Shown: positions 9,089-17,934 of the stretch, piece by piece
Layout: each line of letters begins with the position of its first letter
Numbering within the stretch: position 1 is the first letter of the stretch
Assembly: GCA_040752635.1 (NCBI GenBank)
Contig: JBFMGS010000009.1
Location: forward strand, 1 to 54,597
Source: JBFMGS01 sp040752635
GTDB taxonomy: Bacteria > Bacillota > SHA-98 > UBA4971
DNA: 54,597 bases
Reading direction: 5' to 3'
Notes under the pieces: model-generated
What the model was told of the DNA's origin: nothing
Databases searched by the model: none
What the model saw: only the letters and a program-made list of their open reading frames with translations
Translations under genes and position numbers: made by a program

Positions 9089-9559
9089 ATGCCGAGACGA
9101 GGCGGGGTTGTGAAACACGAGACTATTCCGGATCCGGTGTATCAGAACGTTCTTGCAGCCCAAATGATTAACAAGCTGCTTCTCAAGGGCAAGAAGGGCG
9201 TGGCGGAATCCATTTTCTATGGTGCTATGGACGTTGTCGGAAAGAAAACGGGCAAGGACCCCGTAGAGGTCTTCGAGCGGGCTGTCAAGAACGTAATGCC
9301 TGTTCTCGAGGTCAGACCTCGGAGGGTCGGCGGTGCGACATACCAGGTTCCCGTCGAGGTGCGCCCCGAGAGGCGCACGGCGCTAGCACTCCGCTGGCTC
9401 GTTCAAAATGCGAGAGCCCGGGCTGAGAAGACCATGGCTGAGAAGCTGGCGGCGGAGATCCTTGATGCATCCGCCGGTCAAGGAGCCTCGGTCAAGAAGA
9501 GGGAAGACACACACAAAATGGCCGAGGCTAACAAGGCGTTCGCCCATTACAGGTGGTAG
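9089..9559 (+). CDS. rpsG: 30S ribosomal protein S7
   Basis: S7 nucleates assembly of the 30S head and lies at the E site. The 156 residues equal the usual family length. The N-terminus MPRRGGVVKHETIPDPVY and the end HKMAEANKAFAHYRW are diagnostic. The ATG at 9089 has AAAGGAGGGG upstream; an in-frame upstream GTG/TTG extension is less likely. The 135-nt gap after rpsL contains nothing I recognise. It forms the usual rpsL-rpsG-fusA-tuf series. Confidence 0.97.
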   Translation: MPRRGGVVKHETIPDPVYQNVLAAQMINKLLLKGKKGVAESIFYGAMDVVGKKTGKDPVEVFERAVKNVMPVLEVRPRRVGGATYQVPVEVRPERRTALALRWLVQNARARAEKTMAEKLAAEILDASAGQGASVKKREDTHKMAEANKAFAHYRW

Positions 9560-9626
9560 ATAGAGTAGGCGACTTTCGTCTTTGAGGTCCCGCCACAGGT
9601 GACGTCAGGAAAGGAGGGGATGGAAG

Positions 9627-11705
9627 GTGGGCGACAGGTTTCCTCTTGAAAGGACGAGAAACATCGGCATAATGGCACACATCGACGCCGGGAAGACCAC
9701 AACCACCGAGCGCATCCTCTTCTACACTGGACGTGTGCACAGGATGGGGGAAGTGGACGACGGCGCGGCGACGATGGACTGGATGGTGCAGGAGCAGGAA
9801 CGCGGAATAACGATCACGGCTGCGGCTACTACGTGTTACTGGAAAGATCATCGTATAAACATTATAGATACGCCCGGACACGTGGACTTCACGATGGAAG
9901 TCGAGAGGTCTCTTCGCGTGCTAGATGGGGCAATTGCAGTGTTATGCGCCGTGGGAGGGGTTGAACCTCAGTCGGAAACAGTATGGCGACAGGCTGATCG
10001 GTACAAAGTGCCGCGTATCGTGTTCGTAAACAAGATGGATCGCGTGGGAGCCGACTTCCCGCGAGCTGTCAAGATGATCCACGAAAGGCTTGGCGCCAAC
10101 GGCGTACCGATCCAGATTCCTATCGGGATTGAGGACAGTTTCAGGGGAGTTGTGGACCTCCTTGCCCAGAAGGCTGTGGTCTACCTGGACGACCTCGGCA
10201 CAGAGCGCGAGGAGACCGACATCCCTTCTGAGTTGGAAGCAGAAGCCGAAAGATATCGGGAGGAGCTCATAGAGGCCATTGCTGACACAAACGAAGACAT
10301 AATGGCCAAATACGTAAACGGTGATGATATCACCACAGATGAGCTCAAGCAGGCTCTTCGCCGCGCGACCCTTGATGGGAAGATAGTCCCGGTGCTCTGC
10401 GGAGCGGCGTTCCGGAACAAGGGAGTTCAGCTTCTCCTTGACGCCGTGGTGGATTATCTTCCGGCGCCGAACGACCTTCCGCCTGTGAAAGGAATCAACC
10501 CAGCAACGGGGCAGGAAGAAGAGAGGATGTCCAGCGACGAAGAGCCGTTCTCGGCCCTCGCCTTCAAGATAACAGCGGACCCCTATGTCGGAAAGCTGAC
10601 GTATTTCCGGGTTTACTCGGGGGTTGTGCGCGCAGGCTCGTACGTTTATAATGCAACAGAGGCCAAGAAGGAAAGGCTTGCGCGCATCCTGCTGATGCAC
10701 GCAAACCACAGGGAAGATGTGGCCGAGGCGCGCGCGGGCGACATCGTGGCAGCAGTGGGCTTCAAAGAGGTTGCTACAGGTGATACTCTGTGCGATGAAG
10801 AAAAGCCCATAATCCTTGAGACTATCGAGTTTCCGGAGCCTGTCATATCGGTGGCGGTGGAGCCGAAGACCAAAGCTGACGAGGACAAACTCTCGGCCGC
10901 CCTCGCGCGGCTTGCGGACGAAGATCCTACGTTCCACGTGCGACAAGATCCCGACACCGGGCAGACCATCATCTCGGGGATGGGCGAGCTTCACCTCGAG
11001 ATCATAATCGACAGGCTGATCTGCGAGTTCAAGGTTGAGGCCAACGTAGGTAAGCCTCAGGTGGCGTACAGAGAAACAATAAAGTCCACCGTGGATAGCG
11101 AAGGGAAGTTTATAAGACAGACAGGCGGGCGCGGACAGTACGGCCACGTCTGGATCACTTTGTCTCCCAGACCTGCCGGCGAAGGGTTCGAGTTCGAGGA
11201 CCGTACCACCGGCGGGGTCGTGCCGAAGGAGTTCGTGCCTGCGGTTGAAGCTGGTGTACGAGAGGCGATGGAGTCAGGGGTACTCGCGGGATACCCAATG
11301 GTGGACATCAAGGCCACACTTTTCGATGGGTCATTCCACGAGGTTGACTCTTCGGAGATGGCGTTTAAGATAGCGGCGTCCATGGCTTTCAAAGATGGGG
11401 CAAGGCGTGCCGACCCGGTGCTTCTCGAGCCCTTGATGCGCGTGGAAGTGGTTGTCCCTGAGGAGTTCACCGGCGACGTCATCGCGGATATCGGTGCGAG
11501 GCGGGGCAGGGTGCAGGGGATGGAGAGGCGGGGGCCTTCCCAGATAATTCGGGCGCACATTCCCCTGGCGGAGATGTTCGGGTACGCTACCGACCTGCGG
11601 TCCCTCACGCAGGGAAGGGGAACTTATGTGATGCACTTCATGCGGTACGAGGAAGTTCCCGCGCACATCGCGGAAAGCGTGACGGCGCGCGGGAGGTACT
11701 CATAA
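9627..11705 (+). CDS. fusA: Elongation factor G
   Basis: EF-G is the GTPase that drives ribosomal translocation and, with RRF, recycling. The 692-residue protein has G1 AHIDAGKTTTTERIL near residue 17, switch II DTPGHVDFT, and NKMD for guanine specificity. Domain IV contains the GGRGQYGHVWI segment, and the C-terminal end is SLTQGRGTYVMHFMRYEEVP. The start is GTG at 9627, with GGAAG and AAAGGAGG upstream. Length and motifs match the housekeeping EF-G, not a tetracycline-protection paralogue. tuf follows after 37 nt. Confidence 0.97.
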   Translation: MGDRFPLERTRNIGIMAHIDAGKTTTTERILFYTGRVHRMGEVDDGAATMDWMVQEQERGITITAAATTCYWKDHRINIIDTPGHVDFTMEVERSLRVLDGAIAVLCAVGGVEPQSETVWRQADRYKVPRIVFVNKMDRVGADFPRAVKMIHERLGANGVPIQIPIGIEDSFRGVVDLLAQKAVVYLDDLGTEREETDIPSELEAEAERYREELIEAIADTNEDIMAKYVNGDDITTDELKQALRRATLDGKIVPVLCGAAFRNKGVQLLLDAVVDYLPAPNDLPPVKGINPATGQEEERMSSDEEPFSALAFKITADPYVGKLTYFRVYSGVVRAGSYVYNATEAKKERLARILLMHANHREDVAEARAGDIVAAVGFKEVATGDTLCDEEKPIILETIEFPEPVISVAVEPKTKADEDKLSAALARLADEDPTFHVRQDPDTGQTIISGMGELHLEIIIDRLICEFKVEANVGKPQVAYRETIKSTVDSEGKFIRQTGGRGQYGHVWITLSPRPAGEGFEFEDRTTGGVVPKEFVPAVEAGVREAMESGVLAGYPMVDIKATLFDGSFHEVDSSEMAFKIAASMAFKDGARRADPVLLEPLMRVEVVVPEEFTGDVIADIGARRGRVQGMERRGPSQIIRAHIPLAEMFGYATDLRSLTQGRGTYVMHFMRYEEVPAHIAESVTARGRYS

Positions 11706-11742
11706 ATAGAGCCAAGACCTATGCCAAGGGAGGATGACAAGG

Positions 11743-12948
11743 ATGGCCAAGCAGAAGTTTGAGAGGACGAAGCCGCACGTCAACGTGGGGACCATCGGAC
11801 ACATCGACCATGGCAAGACCACTTTGACCTCGGCGATCACGCTCGTTCTGAGCAAGAAGGGATGGGCGACCTACAAGAAATTCGAGGAGATCGACAACGC
11901 TCCGGAAGAGAGAGAGCGCGGGATCACCATCGCCACCTGCCACGTGGAGTACGAGACAGCCAGGCGGCACTACGCGCACGTTGACTGCCCCGGCCACGCC
12001 GACTACATCAAGAACATGATCACCGGCGCGGCGCAGATGGACGGCGCGATCCTCGTGGTGAGCGCGGAGGATGGCCCGATGCCCCAGACGAGGGAGCACA
12101 TCCTGCTTGCGAGACAGGTGGGCGTGCCGGCCATGGTCGTATTCCTCAACAAGGTCGACAGGATGGAAGGCGAGGAGGAGCTCATAGACCTCGTGGAGAT
12201 GGAGGTCAGAGAGATCTTGTCCAAGAACGAGTTCCCGGGCGACGAGATCCCGTTCGTGCGAGGCTCCGCCTTGAAGGCGCTTGAGTGCGGGTGCGGCAAC
12301 GCCGACTGCAAGTGGTGCAAGGGCATATTCGATCTCATGGACGCGGTGGACAGCTATATCCCCACGCCGGAGCGCGACATTGATAAGCCTTTCCTGATGC
12401 CGGTTGAGGACGTGTTCTCCATCACCGGCCGCGGCACTGTCGCGACGGGCAGAGTGGAGAGAGGGTCCGTCAAGGTCGGAGACGAGGTCGAGATCGTGGG
12501 CCTGTCCGACGAGAAGAAGAAGACCGTTGTAACGGGAGTGGAGATGTTCCGCAAGGTCCTTGACCAAGGTGTGGCGGGAGACAACATTGGCGTTCTCCTG
12601 CGCGGCATCGACAAGGATGAGATCGAGAGGGGCCACGTGCTCGCGAAGCCGGGTTCCATCACGCCGCACACCAAGTTCACCGCGGAGGTGTACGTCTTGA
12701 GCAAGGAGGAAGGCGGGCGCCATACGCCGTTCTTTACCGGGTATCGTCCGCAGTTCTACTTCAGGACGACCGACGTGACCGGCCAGGCGGTGCTTCCTGA
12801 GGGCGTCGAGATGGTGATGCCTGGCGACAACATCAGGATGACAATAGAACTCATAACGCCGATAGCGATGGAGGAAGGCCTGAGGTTCGCTATACGCGAG
12901 GGCGGGCGAACCGTCGGCAAGGGCGTCGTCACATCCATAATCGCGTAG
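11743..12948 (+). CDS. tuf: Elongation factor Tu with a four-cysteine insert
   Basis: EF-Tu delivers aminoacyl-tRNA to the ribosome. The protein (401 residues from ATG 11743, MAKQKFERTKPH) has GHIDHGKTTL (G1), DCPGHADY (G3) and NKVD (G4), and the usual domain II and III motifs. In the G-domain, at residues 182-192, it carries CGCGNADCKWC, giving Cys at 182, 184, 189 and 192. Standard EF-Tu has a short acidic loop there. The four Cys could bind a metal. I recall similar Cys inserts in EF-Tu of some other Firmicutes, but this is unverified. A GGGAGG Shine-Dalgarno precedes the start. An in-frame ATG at 11734 would add three residues. Confidence 0.97.
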   Translation: MAKQKFERTKPHVNVGTIGHIDHGKTTLTSAITLVLSKKGWATYKKFEEIDNAPEERERGITIATCHVEYETARRHYAHVDCPGHADYIKNMITGAAQMDGAILVVSAEDGPMPQTREHILLARQVGVPAMVVFLNKVDRMEGEEELIDLVEMEVREILSKNEFPGDEIPFVRGSALKALECGCGNADCKWCKGIFDLMDAVDSYIPTPERDIDKPFLMPVEDVFSITGRGTVATGRVERGSVKVGDEVEIVGLSDEKKKTVVTGVEMFRKVLDQGVAGDNIGVLLRGIDKDEIERGHVLAKPGSITPHTKFTAEVYVLSKEEGGRHTPFFTGYRPQFYFRTTDVTGQAVLPEGVEMVMPGDNIRMTIELITPIAMEEGLRFAIREGGRTVGKGVVTSIIA

Positions 12949-12975
12949 TGGACTACAAGCCACCTCGTGAGCGGA

Positions 12976-13015
12976 AAGAGAGGCCGGGCCTCTTATAGTC
13001 TCCCGGCCTTCTCTT
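12976..13015 (+). terminator. Strong hairpin between tuf and rpsJ
   Basis: AAGAGAGGCCGGG (12976-12988) pairs with CCCGGCCTTCTCTT (13002-13015), with one bulged base and a 13-base loop. No U-tract follows the stem, so termination would be partial or factor-assisted. It could instead act as an attenuator or processing site at the start of the S10 operon. I found no convincing promoter between it and rpsJ. Confidence 0.5.
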
Positions 13016-13120
13016 GCCAGCGATGATGCCGGAGGTTGCCGCCTGTCAGGGCAGGGGAATTTCGGCGGAGCTTTCAAGTCTGCTAACCCGATCAGACGAT
13101 GGCGAGGAGGAATGCAGTAA

Positions 13121-13429
13121 ATGCCGGAGCAGAAGATCAGGATCAGGTTGAAAGCGTTTGACCACAGACTGCTGGACCAGTCGGCGGAGAAAATCGTCGA
13201 GACTGCGAGGCGCAGTGGGGCGCAAGTTTCTGGCCCGGTTCCGCTGCCGACGGAAAAGAGCGTGTTTACGGTCTTGAGATCCGTCCATGCAGACAAAGAC
13301 TCGCGCGAACAGTTCGAGATGAGAACTCATAAAAGGCTCATTGACATCATCGATCCCACACCGAGGACTGTTGAAGACCTCATGCGGCTGGACCTTCCTG
13401 CCGGAGTGGACATCGAGATCAAACTCTAG
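13121..13429 (+). CDS. rpsJ: 30S ribosomal protein S10
   Basis: S10 of the 30S head, which also acts as NusE in transcription antitermination. The 102 residues match the family, with QKIRIRLKAFDHRLLDQS at the N-terminus and the loop motif FEMRTHKRLIDI. The ATG at 13121 follows GAGGAGG. It begins the S10 operon, which runs without promoters that I can see through spc and alpha genes to rplQ. The 172-nt upstream spacer contains the hairpin at 12976-13015. Confidence 0.97.
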   Translation: MPEQKIRIRLKAFDHRLLDQSAEKIVETARRSGAQVSGPVPLPTEKSVFTVLRSVHADKDSREQFEMRTHKRLIDIIDPTPRTVEDLMRLDLPAGVDIEIKL

Positions 13430-13482
13430 CCTCGCGGCCCGAATAGGTGCAGCAAGTCATGAGCAAAGGGGGTGCGAGGTAA

Positions 13483-14130
13483 ATGCCCAAGGGCATACTT
13501 GGAAGAAAACTCGGGATGACGCAAGTGTTCGACGAGGAGGGGCGCCTGACCCCGGTGACGGCCATCGAGGCCGGCCCGTGCGTCGTCGTTCAGAAGAAGA
13601 CGAAGGACAATGACGGTTACACAGCGGTCCAGCTTGGGTTCGGTGATATCCGCGAGAGTCTTCTGACCAGGCCGGAGCGTGGGCACTTCAAGCGGGCTCA
13701 GGTTAAACCCAGGCGCTACCTGAGGGAGATCCGCGTCAAGGAAGACAGCCCCTACGATGTCGGCGACGATGTGAAGGTTGACATCTTCAATCAAGGGGAC
13801 CTCGTTGATGTGGTCGGGACATCCCTCGGCAAGGGGTTTGCCGGCGTCATCAAACGGTGGCACTTCAATAGAGGCCCCATGGCCCACGGCTCCATGTACC
13901 ACCGCAGGGTCGGCACTCTCGGTGCCACAGACCCGGCGCGGGTGTTCAAGGGAAAGAGGCTGCCGGGTCGGATGGGGGCCAGGCGAGTGACCATCCAGAA
14001 CCTTGAGGTCGTGAAGGTCGATCCCGAGCGGAACCTGCTACTGGTCAAGGGGTCCGTTCCGGGGCGGCGGGGAGCACTGCTCCTTGTCAAGGAATCTGTA
14101 AAGACCTCGGTTAAGAAGAAGAAGAGATGA
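13483..14130 (+). CDS. rplC: 50S ribosomal protein L3
   Basis: L3 is an early assembly protein of the 50S subunit whose loop reaches toward the peptidyl-transferase centre. The 215 residues start MPKGILGRKLGMTQVF and contain the GTSLGKGFAGVIKRW and FNRGPMAHGSMYHRRVG segments that define L3. A basic tail KTSVKKKKR ends the protein. The start follows GGGGGTGCGAGG. It is the second gene of the S10 operon. Confidence 0.97.
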   Translation: MPKGILGRKLGMTQVFDEEGRLTPVTAIEAGPCVVVQKKTKDNDGYTAVQLGFGDIRESLLTRPERGHFKRAQVKPRRYLREIRVKEDSPYDVGDDVKVDIFNQGDLVDVVGTSLGKGFAGVIKRWHFNRGPMAHGSMYHRRVGTLGATDPARVFKGKRLPGRMGARRVTIQNLEVVKVDPERNLLLVKGSVPGRRGALLLVKESVKTSVKKKKR

Positions 14131-14146
14131 GGTAGGTGACCAGGCC

Positions 14147-14773
14147 ATGCCAACGGCGCCTTTGTATAATGTGAACGGAGACAGGATAGGCGAGTACGAG
14201 CTGCCCGCCTCGGTCTTCGGCCTCCCGGTCAACGAGGATGTTCTCCACGAAGCCGTGGTCATGCAGCTCGCAAGCCGGCGGCTCGGCACTGCGAAGACGA
14301 AAACGATAGGCGAGGTATCGGGCGGTGGGGTGAAGCCCTGGCGGCAAAAAGGGACCGGTCGTGCAAGACACGGAAGCCGCAGATCCCCCCTGTGGAGGGG
14401 AGGGGCCACCCTCTTCGGGCCTGTGCCAAGGGATTACGGGTACAAGTTGCCCAAGAAGGTGAGGCGCCTTGCGCTTCTTTCTGCCCTGTCTGCGAAGGCC
14501 CAGGCAAACGCGGTCGTGGTGCTAGAGAACCTGGTCCTTGCCCGACCGAAGACGAAAGACATGGCGGATGTGCTGAAGAAGCTGGATGCCGACGGCAAGA
14601 CGCTTCTCGTGACGCAGGAGCCGGACAAGAATGTAGAGCTTTCGGCCAGGAACTTACCGGGTGTAAAGACCCTGACGCCCTCCGGGCTCAACGTATATGA
14701 CATCCTCGACCACGATAAGCTTGTCCTGACCAAAGGCGCGGTCGAGGCAGTCGGGGAGGTGCTTGCCAGGTGA
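14147..14773 (+). CDS. rplD: 50S ribosomal protein L4
   Basis: L4 lines the exit tunnel through its extended loop, visible here as GGVKPWRQKGTGRARHGSRR near residues 60-80. In some bacteria L4 also autoregulates the S10 operon. The protein has 208 residues, the usual size. It ends in TGA overlapping the GTG of rplW by four bases, which suggests translational coupling. Confidence 0.97.
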   Translation: MPTAPLYNVNGDRIGEYELPASVFGLPVNEDVLHEAVVMQLASRRLGTAKTKTIGEVSGGGVKPWRQKGTGRARHGSRRSPLWRGGATLFGPVPRDYGYKLPKKVRRLALLSALSAKAQANAVVVLENLVLARPKTKDMADVLKKLDADGKTLLVTQEPDKNVELSARNLPGVKTLTPSGLNVYDILDHDKLVLTKGAVEAVGEVLAR

Positions 14774-15057
14774 AATCGCCAAGAGACGTGATAAAGAGGC
14801 CTCTCGTTACCGAGAAAAGCACCCGGCAACTGGAAGAAAACAAGTACGCCTTTATGGTGGATGTTCGCGCAACAAAAACAGAGATAAAGGAAGCTGTCGA
14901 GAAGATCTTCAAGGTTAAGGTGAAGGAGGTCAACACTCTTCGGGTGCCTGGGAAGACAAAGCGCATGGGCAGGTTCGAAGGGAAGACCCCCGAGTGGAAG
15001 AAGGCCGTTGTGACCCTGGAGAAAGACAACAAGATTCCGCTGTTTGAGGGTGTATAA
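14770..15057 (+). CDS. rplW: 50S ribosomal protein L23
   Basis: L23 sits at the tunnel exit and docks trigger factor and SRP. The 95 residues begin MKSPRDVIKRPLVTEKSTRQLE and contain VNTLRVPGKTKRMGRFEGKTP, the conserved L23 block. The GTG start overlaps the rplD stop (GTGA). Confidence 0.97.
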   Translation: MKSPRDVIKRPLVTEKSTRQLEENKYAFMVDVRATKTEIKEAVEKIFKVKVKEVNTLRVPGKTKRMGRFEGKTPEWKKAVVTLEKDNKIPLFEGV

Positions 15058-15126
15058 AGGTGCCGAGCACTGACTTAGAGCGAATTCCCCTCTGGCGGTA
15101 TGAATGAGTGAAAGGAGGGGGTAGTG

Positions 15127-15951
15127 GTGGCGATCAAGAGATACAAGCCGGTCACCGCCGGCAGGCGGTTCATGACCGCGCCGGCGTTTGAAGAAATCAC
15201 GAGAGAGAAGCCGGAAAGGCGGCTGCTCGTTCGAAACCCCAAAACCGGGGGCCGCAACGTCTACGGAAGGATCACCGTGAGGCACAGGGGCGGCGGAGTG
15301 AAGAGGATGTACCGGCTCATCGATTTCAAGCGTGACAAGGACGGCATACCGGCGAAGGTGGCCAGCATCGAATACGATCCCAATAGATCAGCCAGGATCG
15401 CGCTGCTCAACTACGCTGATGGCGAGAAGAGGTACATCATAGCTCCGCTTGGGCTCGAAGTCGGTAACACCGTGATGTCCGGTCCGGGGGCTGACATAAA
15501 GCCGGGCAATGCTCTCCTGCTCCGCGACATCCCTGTTGGGACCGTGGTTCATAATATGGAACTCGTCCCGGGCAGAGGAGCGCAGCTGGTGCGCGCCGCC
15601 GGAATGGGCGCGCAGCTGATGGCGAAAGAAGGCGACTACGCACATGTCAGACTTCCTTCCGGCGAGGTCAGGCTGGTGCGCCTGGACTGCAAAGCCACCA
15701 TCGGACAGGTCGGTAACGTTGAGCACGAAATCGTCCGTCTGGGCAAGGCTGGCAGGAAAAGGCACCTGGGGCGCAGGCCCGAGGTGCGGGGTGTTGTCAT
15801 GAACCCCGTCGATCACCCGCATGGCGGCGGAGAGGGTCGTGCTCCGATAGGGCATCCATCGCCGCTCACGCCATGGGGTAAGCCTGCGCTGGGCTACAAG
15901 ACCAGGAAGAGGAAGCCGTCCGACAGGCTCATTATCAGAAGGCGTAGATAG
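15127..15951 (+). CDS. rplB: 50S ribosomal protein L2
   Basis: L2 is essential for subunit association and peptidyl transfer. The sequence MAIKRYKPVTAGRRFMT to KPSDRLIIRRRR is canonical. The block VMNPVDHPHGGGEGRAPIG contains the conserved His. I chose GTG 15127 over GTG 15124 because the AGGAGG spacing is then 8 nt and the product starts MAIKRY as in relatives. The length is 274 residues. Confidence 0.97.
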   Translation: MAIKRYKPVTAGRRFMTAPAFEEITREKPERRLLVRNPKTGGRNVYGRITVRHRGGGVKRMYRLIDFKRDKDGIPAKVASIEYDPNRSARIALLNYADGEKRYIIAPLGLEVGNTVMSGPGADIKPGNALLLRDIPVGTVVHNMELVPGRGAQLVRAAGMGAQLMAKEGDYAHVRLPSGEVRLVRLDCKATIGQVGNVEHEIVRLGKAGRKRHLGRRPEVRGVVMNPVDHPHGGGEGRAPIGHPSPLTPWGKPALGYKTRKRKPSDRLIIRRRR

Positions 15952-15968
15952 GGGAAGGAGGCGGACTT

Positions 15969-16253
15969 GTGTCACGCTCAGTAAAGAAAGGGCCCTACGT
16001 GGATGAAAGGCTGCTTGCAAAAGTCCGGGCCCTGAACGAGAAGGGCCATAAAGAAGTTCTCAAGACATGGTCGAGAGCCTCGACCATCTTCCCCGATATG
16101 GTGGGCCACACGATAGCTGTACACGACGGCCGGAGACATGTTCCCATCTATATTACTGAAGACATGGTCGGGCACAAGCTAGGGGAGTTTGCCCCCACCA
16201 GGACCTTTCGGGGGCATGGCGCCCACACAGAGAGATCCACATCGCTCAAGTAA
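15969..16253 (+). CDS. rpsS: 30S ribosomal protein S19
   Basis: S19 of the 30S head, contacting S13 and the A-site region. The 94 residues start MSRSVKKGPYVDERLL and include RASTIFPDMVGHTIAVHDGRRHVP. The GTG start follows GGAAGGAGG. The gene is 17 nt after rplB. Confidence 0.97.
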   Translation: MSRSVKKGPYVDERLLAKVRALNEKGHKEVLKTWSRASTIFPDMVGHTIAVHDGRRHVPIYITEDMVGHKLGEFAPTRTFRGHGAHTERSTSLK

Positions 16254-16286
16254 GGCGTTCGTCGGGGTCTGGAGGGGAGAGTTGCA

Positions 16287-16625
16287 ATGGAAGCTCGTGC
16301 GGTTGCTCGTTACGTCAGGATCGCTCCGAGAAAAGCGAGGCAGGTCGCGGAGCTCATAAAAGGTAAGGATGCCTCGGCCGCCGCGGCGATACTGAAGCAC
16401 ACGCCGAAAAAGGGCGCAGAGATCATCGGCAAGGTCCTCAAGTCTGCGATGGCCAACGCCGAACACAACTTCGAGATGAACAAGGGCGATCTTTACGTGG
16501 CGGAGGCGAGAGTGGATGAAGGGCCCACCATGAAAAGGTGGCGTCCCAGGATGCGCGGAATCCCGGTGCGAATTCTCAAGCGCACCAGCCATATTACGGT
16601 AGTCTTGAAAGAGAAGGAGGGATGA
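16287..16625 (+). CDS. rplV: 50S ribosomal protein L22
   Basis: L22 contributes a beta-hairpin to the exit tunnel and is a known site of macrolide resistance mutations. The 112 residues include VRIAPRKARQVAELIKGK and the C-terminal hairpin RWRPRMRGIPVRILKRTSHITVVL. The ATG start has GGAGGGGAG upstream. It is followed by rpsC after 3 nt. Confidence 0.97.
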   Translation: MEARAVARYVRIAPRKARQVAELIKGKDASAAAAILKHTPKKGAEIIGKVLKSAMANAEHNFEMNKGDLYVAEARVDEGPTMKRWRPRMRGIPVRILKRTSHITVVLKEKEG

Positions 16626-16628
16626 CGA

Positions 16629-17291
16629 GTGGGGCACAAGACTCATCCCTTTGGCCTGAGGCTCGGGATCATCAAGGACTGGTCCGCGAAGTGGTATGAC
16701 AGAAGGAACTATCCCAACCTCGTCCATGAAGACCTCGAGATCAGGAGGTTTGTGAAAACCAGATTCTATAACGCCGGGGTTTCCCGGGTCGACATAGAGC
16801 GGGCGGCCAACCGGGTGAAGGTCAATATCCACACCGCGCGGCCCGGTATGATCATAGGGAGGGGCGGCCAGGAGGTCGAGGTGCTCAGGCGCGACCTCGA
16901 AACCATCACAGGCAAGCACGTGTCGGTGAACATCATCGAGGTGAAGACCCCCGAGCTCGACGCGCAACTGGTTGCCGAGAACGTCGCTGCTCAAATCGAG
17001 AAACGGATCTCCTTCCGCAGAGCCATGAAGCAGGCATTGTCGAGGGCTATGAAGATGGGCGCCCAGGGCATGAAGATAAAGGTCAGCGGCAGGCTCGCCG
17101 GCGCGGAGATCGCCCGGTCCGAGGGGTACAGCGAGGGGAAGATCCCCCTTCACACTCTTCGGGCTGACATAGATTACGGGTTCGCCGAAGCGCGCACCAC
17201 ATACGGCCGGATCGGGGTCAAGGTATGGATATACAAGGGTGAGGTGCTTCCCGAGAAAAGCGCCACTTCCGTCGCTGAAGGGGGTCGGTAG
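16629..17291 (+). CDS. rpsC: 30S ribosomal protein S3
   Basis: S3 forms part of the mRNA entry channel. The 220 residues contain the KH-domain motif GMIIGRGGQEVE and the C-terminal S3 block SRAMKMGAQGMKIKVSGRL. The start is GTG, with GGAGGGATG upstream. It directly precedes rplP. Confidence 0.97.
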   Translation: MGHKTHPFGLRLGIIKDWSAKWYDRRNYPNLVHEDLEIRRFVKTRFYNAGVSRVDIERAANRVKVNIHTARPGMIIGRGGQEVEVLRRDLETITGKHVSVNIIEVKTPELDAQLVAENVAAQIEKRISFRRAMKQALSRAMKMGAQGMKIKVSGRLAGAEIARSEGYSEGKIPLHTLRADIDYGFAEARTTYGRIGVKVWIYKGEVLPEKSATSVAEGGR

Positions 17292-17293
17292 AG

Positions 17294-17728
17294 ATGCTGC
17301 AACCCAAGAGAGTTAAACACCGCAAGGTTCAGCGCGGGAGAATGACGGGCAAGGCGACCCGCGGCGACGAGCTTTTCCTGGGCGAGTACGGGCTTCAGGC
17401 GCTCGAGCCCGGGTGGATTACGGATCGACAGATAGAAGCCGCCAGAATCGCGATGACGAGGTACATCAAGAGGGGCGGCAAGGTCTGGATCAAGATCTTT
17501 CCTGACAAGCCGGTTACGAAGAAACCGGCAGAAACCCGCATGGGAAGCGGCAAAGGGAACCCCGAGTACTGGGTCGCCGTCGTGAAGCCGGGAAGGATCA
17601 TGTTTGAGATCGCCGGGGTCCCGGAGGATGTCGCCCGGGAGGCTATGCGCCTCGCAGGGTTCAAACTTCCGGTGAAGAGCAAGTTCGTGAAGCGAGAGGA
17701 AGTAGGTGGTGAGGTAAATGAAGGTTAA
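17294..17728 (+). CDS. rplP: 50S ribosomal protein L16
   Basis: L16 organises the A-site tRNA region of the 50S subunit. The 144 residues start MLQPKRVKHRKVQRGRMTG and include GSGKGNPEYWVAVVKPGRIMFEI, the segment that reaches the peptidyl-transferase centre. It is 2 nt after rpsC and overlaps rpmC by 11 nt. Confidence 0.97.
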   Translation: MLQPKRVKHRKVQRGRMTGKATRGDELFLGEYGLQALEPGWITDRQIEAARIAMTRYIKRGGKVWIKIFPDKPVTKKPAETRMGSGKGNPEYWVAVVKPGRIMFEIAGVPEDVAREAMRLAGFKLPVKSKFVKREEVGGEVNEG

Positions 17729-17921
17729 GGACGTGCGTGACCTCACCAGCGAGGAGCTGGAGCGCAGGCTCGAGTCGCTGAAAGAGGAGCTTTTTAACCT
17801 TCGGTTTCAGGTTGCCACCGGCCAACTCGATAATCCCATGCGCATGCGTGAGGTCCGCAAGACCATAGCACGAGTCAAGACGGTCCTGCGCGAGCGCGAG
17901 CTCGGCATCAACCAGGCGTAA
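17718..17921 (+). CDS. rpmC: 50S ribosomal protein L29
   Basis: L29 is a two-helix protein near the tunnel exit. The 67 residues start MKVKDVRDLTSEELERRLESLKEELFNLRFQ, as in relatives. The start lies inside the end of rplP, with GTAGGTGGTGAGG as Shine-Dalgarno, consistent with translational coupling. Confidence 0.96.
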   Translation: MKVKDVRDLTSEELERRLESLKEELFNLRFQVATGQLDNPMRMREVRKTIARVKTVLRERELGINQA

Positions 17922-17934
17922 GGAGGGTTGCTTT

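Noticed and set aside
11719..13296. A 525-codon open frame opposite tuf
   Set aside because: It is antisense to a highly conserved gene, has no motif, and results from GC-rich third codon positions; many similar shadow frames exist in the window.
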